From Alphaproteobacteria bacterium (GTDB taxonomy: Bacteria; Pseudomonadota; Alphaproteobacteria; SMXP01), in assembly GCA_028280675.1 (NCBI GenBank), contig JANQLI010000150.1, positions 1-15,813 on the forward strand: DNA of 15,813 nt. Direction: 5' to 3'. Shown piece by piece: positions 13,648 through 15,813 of this stretch. Numbering within the stretch: the stretch's first letter is position 1; every line of letters begins with the position of its first letter. The position numbers and the translations under genes are program-made. The notes below the pieces were generated by a model. The model made no database searches. It worked only from the letters and a program-made list of their open reading frames with translations, and had not been told where the DNA came from.

Positions 13648-13690
13648 AAGACTTAGTCTTCGCGGGTCATATGGACCATATGCTGCCCGC
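13648..13690. repeat. Two adjacent hairpins
   Basis: AAGAC-TTA-GTCTT (13648-13660) is followed at once by a larger element, GCGGG...CATATG-GAC-CATATG...CCCGC (13662-13690), with an internal loop of 1 and 3 nt. Both lie after the small gene and before the mob promoter. Possible terminator or protein-binding region; function unknown. Confidence 0.4.
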
Positions 13691-13837
13691 AGGCGAGGTT
13701 GGCAGAGTGTTTGGCCCAAGCGGTCTCTTTGCAGTCCTCTTTGGGGTGTACATGCCGCGTCGATTAGATATCTCGTGGCTTCGATGAGAGAGACAGTAGG
13801 ATGTGGGGATAGAAGAGCGCCTCGTCTAAACCTCGTC

Positions 13838-13867
13838 TTGACGGGGTGTGGGACAGGCGGCTATAAA
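13838..13867 (+). promoter_or_regulatory. Predicted promoter reading into the oriT/mob region, with 11-bp-spaced direct repeat
   Basis: TTGACG (13838-13843, 5/6) and TATAAA (13862-13867, 5/6) are 18 bp apart, facing the mobC and relaxase genes. Just upstream, CCTCGTCT occurs twice (13820-13827 and 13831-13838) with an 11-bp period, so the copies face the same side of the helix and the second abuts the -35 box. This would suit an autoregulating relaxosome protein. The leader before mobC would be over 450 nt. Confidence 0.45.
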
Positions 13868-13942
13868 TAGTCCGTATAGAAACAATTAAGAAACTTCCGT
13901 TACAATAGAGAAATGGAGCCGGACGGGCCCAAGAATTGAGTA

Positions 13943-13997
13943 CAAGGTGTGCGGGGTAGTACCCGCTCACCTTGCGGGGAGACATCCTGTCTCCCGC
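13943..13997 (+). other. Candidate origin of transfer (oriT) with P-type nick motif
   Basis: An inverted repeat CAAGGTGTGCGGG - GTAGTA - CCCGCTCACCTTG (13943-13974, 13-bp arms with one T-T mismatch, 6-nt loop) is followed by CATCCTG/T at 13983-13990. This fits the consensus YATCCTG/Y cut by relaxases of the RP4/R64 (MOBP) type, with the inverted repeat 5' of the nick on the same strand, as in RP4. The predicted nick is between 13989 and 13990. The motif itself lies in a second imperfect inverted repeat, GCGGGGAGACA - TCC - TGTCTCCCGC (13974-13997, one bulged G). MobC-like and relaxase genes begin 350 and 730 bases downstream. The nick has not been tested; the call rests on motif, structure and context. 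Confidence 0.65.
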
Positions 13998-14023
13998 GGA
14001 CCCCTCTTGGGCACCCTAAGCTT

Positions 14024-14285
14024 GGACCCGACTTTAAGTCGGTCCCGTGCTAAGGGCGCATGGCGGGTCAGGAGGGGCATTGAACCCCACCTGACCCGGT
14101 GCAACCTCTCCTCGTTGCAGGCGGACCAAAAGGAGAAACCCCTCTCCCTTTGGAAGCCCATGGGCAAAGCTTTTGTTGCTTTTGAAACGCACTTTGCACC
14201 CGATAAGCGGCGCACATTGCTGCCGCAATGGGGGGAAGTCGGCTCCCCCAAGACCCCTCGATCTAAGGGTTGGCTGCACCCTTAG
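14024..14285. repeat. Run of at least six inverted repeats downstream of oriT
   Basis: The repeats are: CCGACTT/AAGTCGG with GGAC/GTCC flanks (14024-14045); GGGTCAGG-A-GGGG with CCCC-A-CCTGACCC, loop 7 (14065-14097); GCAAC/GTTGC, loop 8 (14101-14118); CCAAA-A-GGAGA with TCTCC-C-TTTGG, loop 6 (14126-14153); GCAAAG/CTTTGC (14164-14197), which encloses GCTTTTG twice; GGGGG/CCCCC (14231-14249); and CTAAGGGT/ACCCTTAG, loop 7 (14263-14285). They may bind relaxosome proteins, shape single-stranded DNA during transfer, or form a structured RNA leader for mobC. Confidence 0.6.
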
Positions 14286-14342
14286 AGAACCGCAGGCCAA
14301 GCGAGCTCCTTCGCAAACGCGAGGGCCTGGCGAGGCAGGGAC

Positions 14343-14726
14343 ATGTGTAACCAGCCCATTATGGAGGCCATGAAACAGGATAATGAGACACAGAAAAAGC
14401 GCGTGCGGGAAGCACCCATCTCCTACCGTCCCCCAAAGGATTTGCGGGCGGAGTTCGATGCGCGTGTGTCTAAATCCGGTCTCACTGTCTCCGCCTTCCT
14501 CACCAAAGCGATCTTTGATCAGGAGCCCGGTCGGGCGTCTCGTAAGCCCTCTGTGGAGGCCAAAGAGGTCGTCCGACTGGCTGCAGAGGTCGCCAAACTT
14601 GCCGATCAAATCCGCAAATTGGAGACCAATAATGCCCTTGAGGAACAGCTCAAAGCCCGCGCCTTGATGGATGTGGGCGTTATCCGCTCTGCCATTATGA
14701 CAGCTCTCGGGAGGCCCAAATCATGA
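14343..14726 (+). CDS. MobC-like mobilisation accessory protein (ribbon-helix-helix)
   Basis: A 127-residue basic protein. Residues about 25-58 (APISYRPPKDLRAEFDARVSKSGLTVSAFLTKAIF) look like a ribbon-helix-helix DNA-binding unit: a short beta strand, then helix, G-L-T-V turn, and second helix. A charged, probably coiled-coil helix follows (VEAKEVVRLAAEVAKLADQIRKLETNNALEEQLKARALMDVGVIRSAIMTALG). This layout fits MobC/relaxosome accessory proteins, which bind oriT and assist the relaxase. The ATG at 14343 has GAGG 7 bases upstream; an ATG at 14370 with GGAGG only 2 bases away would give a 118-residue product, and I cannot exclude it. The stop overlaps the relaxase ATG (ATGA), a layout typical of mobC-relaxase pairs. 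It probably also represses its own promoter. Confidence 0.75.
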   Translation: MCNQPIMEAMKQDNETQKKRVREAPISYRPPKDLRAEFDARVSKSGLTVSAFLTKAIFDQEPGRASRKPSVEAKEVVRLAAEVAKLADQIRKLETNNALEEQLKARALMDVGVIRSAIMTALGRPKS

Positions 14727-15813
14727 TTGGTTTTGCCTCCTCCCGTGGCCTTGGGGCCGATCTTGCGACGCATTTATTGAATGCCCTCGATAATGACTAT
14801 ATCGAGCTTGCGGACGTGCGCGGCTCCATGGCATCTGATCTCCATGGGGCGTTTGCCGAATGGGAGGTGCAAGCTGAGGCGCTCACCAAGTGTCAGCGTT
14901 ATCTCTATTCTCTTTCGATCAACCCTGACCCCAAACAGGGCCCTCTGACACGGGATCAATATATGGACTATATTGCCCGCGTGGAAAAAAAGCTTGGCCT
15001 TGAGGGCCAAGGGCGCGCGGTGGTCTTTCATATCAAAGAGGGCCGCGAGCATGCCCATGTGGTTTGGTCCCGGATCGATGTGGACCAAGAAAAAGCCGTC
15101 CACCTCGCCTTTGACCGGGAAAAGCTCATGATGGTGGCGCGGGATTTTGCCCGCGATTATGGCCTGGAGCTACCGCAGGGCTATAACCGCGACAGTCAAA
15201 AAGACAAAACTCCGCAGCTCACACTCTATGAAGCGCATCAACAGACCACCACTGGCATCAGTAAAGAAGAACGCCAAGCCCATATCACCGCCGCGTGGCA
15301 GCAAAGTGATAGTCCCAAAGCGTTTGTGAAAGCGCTCGAAGAGCTTGGCTATATGCTAGCGCAAGGGAACCGTCCTTACGTGCTTGTGGATATTTATGGC
15401 CATACAAACTCTCTCCCTAAAATGATCGATGATAAGTCCATCAAGATCAAACAGGTGCGGGAGTTCTTATCCAAAGACTTCCCGAATGAGAGTTTGCCCA
15501 CGGTGGAGCAGGCAAAGGAGTTAGCTGCCCAACACCGGAAAGCCCTCGAAGACTTCCATAAATCCATCAAGCTGGACGAAGAACTGGATAAGCTGAAGGC
15601 ATCACAAGCCACCCGGCGTGAGGCACTGACAAACGAACAACAACGCCTCACCAAGCAGCAAGGACTAGAAAAACAAGACCTGCACCGCCAGCAAGCGGCG
15701 CAGCGTAAAGCCTTGCGCGAAGCCCATGTGAAGCAAACGAAGCGTATCAAAGTCGCGCGTGCCAAGTCAGAGCCCAGAGGCTTGGCCGCATTCCTGGGCA
15801 AGGTAACCGGCGT
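14723..15813 (+). CDS. Relaxase / mobilisation nuclease (3' end outside window)
   Basis: The ATG at 14723 overlaps the mobC stop and has GGGAGG 8 bases before it; the frame stays open to the window edge (363 codons). Relaxases nick oriT, stay bound to the 5' end through a tyrosine, and guide the strand to the transfer channel. The metal-binding motif is clear: VFHIKEGREHAHVVWSRID (about 101-119) with His103, His110 and His112 in an H-x6-HxH pattern, as in MOBP/VirD2-like enzymes. Tyr26 in NDYIELADVRG is the best catalytic candidate near the N-terminus. After the nuclease domain, residues about 170-260 look like a linker domain, and 270-355 form a long, highly charged coiled coil rich in Gln, Lys and Glu. 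The C-terminal function (helicase, primase or none) cannot be seen. It is probably the enzyme for the oriT candidate at 13943-13997. Confidence 0.85.
   Translation, partial: MIGFASSRGLGADLATHLLNALDNDYIELADVRGSMASDLHGAFAEWEVQAEALTKCQRYLYSLSINPDPKQGPLTRDQYMDYIARVEKKLGLEGQGRAVVFHIKEGREHAHVVWSRIDVDQEKAVHLAFDREKLMMVARDFARDYGLELPQGYNRDSQKDKTPQLTLYEAHQQTTTGISKEERQAHITAAWQQSDSPKAFVKALEELGYMLAQGNRPYVLVDIYGHTNSLPKMIDDKSIKIKQVREFLSKDFPNESLPTVEQAKELAAQHRKALEDFHKSIKLDEELDKLKASQATRREALTNEQQRLTKQQGLEKQDLHRQQAAQRKALREAHVKQTKRIKVARAKSEPRGLAAFLGKVTG

Larger units (their letters stand above)
13578..14342. other. 765-bp non-coding, hairpin-rich stretch before the mob genes
   Basis: No credible gene. In order it holds the stop-codon hairpin, two small hairpins, a direct repeat with promoter, the oriT candidate, and a run of further inverted repeats to 14285. 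A long plus-strand frame at 13947-14285 exists only because the hairpin DNA lacks stops; its composition is not protein-like. Confidence 0.6.

Noticed and set aside
14156..14165. GCCCATGGGC perfect palindrome
   Set aside because: Ten-base palindromes are expected by chance in GC-rich DNA, and it is not repeated elsewhere in the window.
13947..14285. Plus-strand open frame of 112 codons across the hairpin region
   Set aside because: It covers oriT and the hairpin run, has no ribosome binding site and an unprotein-like composition rich in Pro, Arg and Trp; the lack of stops is a by-product of GC-rich inverted repeats.

Overview
The window looks like DNA from an alphaproteobacterium with moderate GC content. 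I infer this from the style of the pyruvate carboxylase, the glutaryl-CoA dehydrogenase and the mobilisation genes; no rRNA or other marker is present to fix the taxon. It has two parts: about 12.6 kb of CoA-thioester catabolism plus an anaplerotic gene, and about 2.9 kb of plasmid-type mobilisation DNA that runs off the right edge.

Left part. The window opens inside a gene (2-778, +) whose visible part is the old-yellow-enzyme-like half of a 2-aminobenzoyl-CoA monooxygenase/reductase or salicylyl-CoA 5-hydroxylase type flavoprotein. Convergent to it is a tightly packed minus-strand operon, read from 4428 down to 785: SDR dehydrogenase, MarR regulator, atypical crotonase, acyl-CoA dehydrogenase and Rid-family protein. 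Its starts and stops overlap by one base at three junctions and lie two bases apart at the fourth. Divergent from the SDR gene is a plus-strand operon (4539-9007): glutaryl-CoA dehydrogenase, a fused enoyl-CoA hydratase/3-hydroxyacyl-CoA dehydrogenase, and a PcaF/PaaJ-like thiolase. A full-length pyruvate carboxylase (9172-12609, -) follows, convergent with the thiolase gene.

How they work together (inference). The flavoprotein would dearomatise an aromatic CoA ester, best guess 2-aminobenzoyl-CoA (anthranilate). The SDR operon would reduce, open and deaminate the ring product. The gcdH operon would take glutaryl-CoA through crotonyl-CoA and acetoacetyl-CoA to acetyl-CoA. Pyruvate carboxylase would supply oxaloacetate for growth on acetyl-CoA. 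Strong support for one regulon is an 18-bp palindrome, TATTTTAAGYTTAAAATA, in the divergent SDR/gcdH promoter region and again, in the same orientation relative to the driven gene, in the likely pyc promoter about 8.4 kb away. The MarR protein of the SDR operon is the obvious candidate to bind it.

Right part. From about 12.9 kb the sequence changes character: non-coding or weakly coding DNA, one small unknown gene (13341-13577), then a hairpin-rich stretch that contains a candidate origin of transfer (13943-13997). That candidate has a 13-bp imperfect inverted repeat followed by CATCCTG/T, which fits the P-type nick consensus YATCCTG/Y. A MobC-like ribbon-helix-helix gene and the start of a relaxase gene with an H-x6-HxH motif follow. 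The catabolic cluster therefore lies beside, or on, a mobilisable element. I see no CRISPR array, tRNA, rRNA, insertion sequence or defence system.
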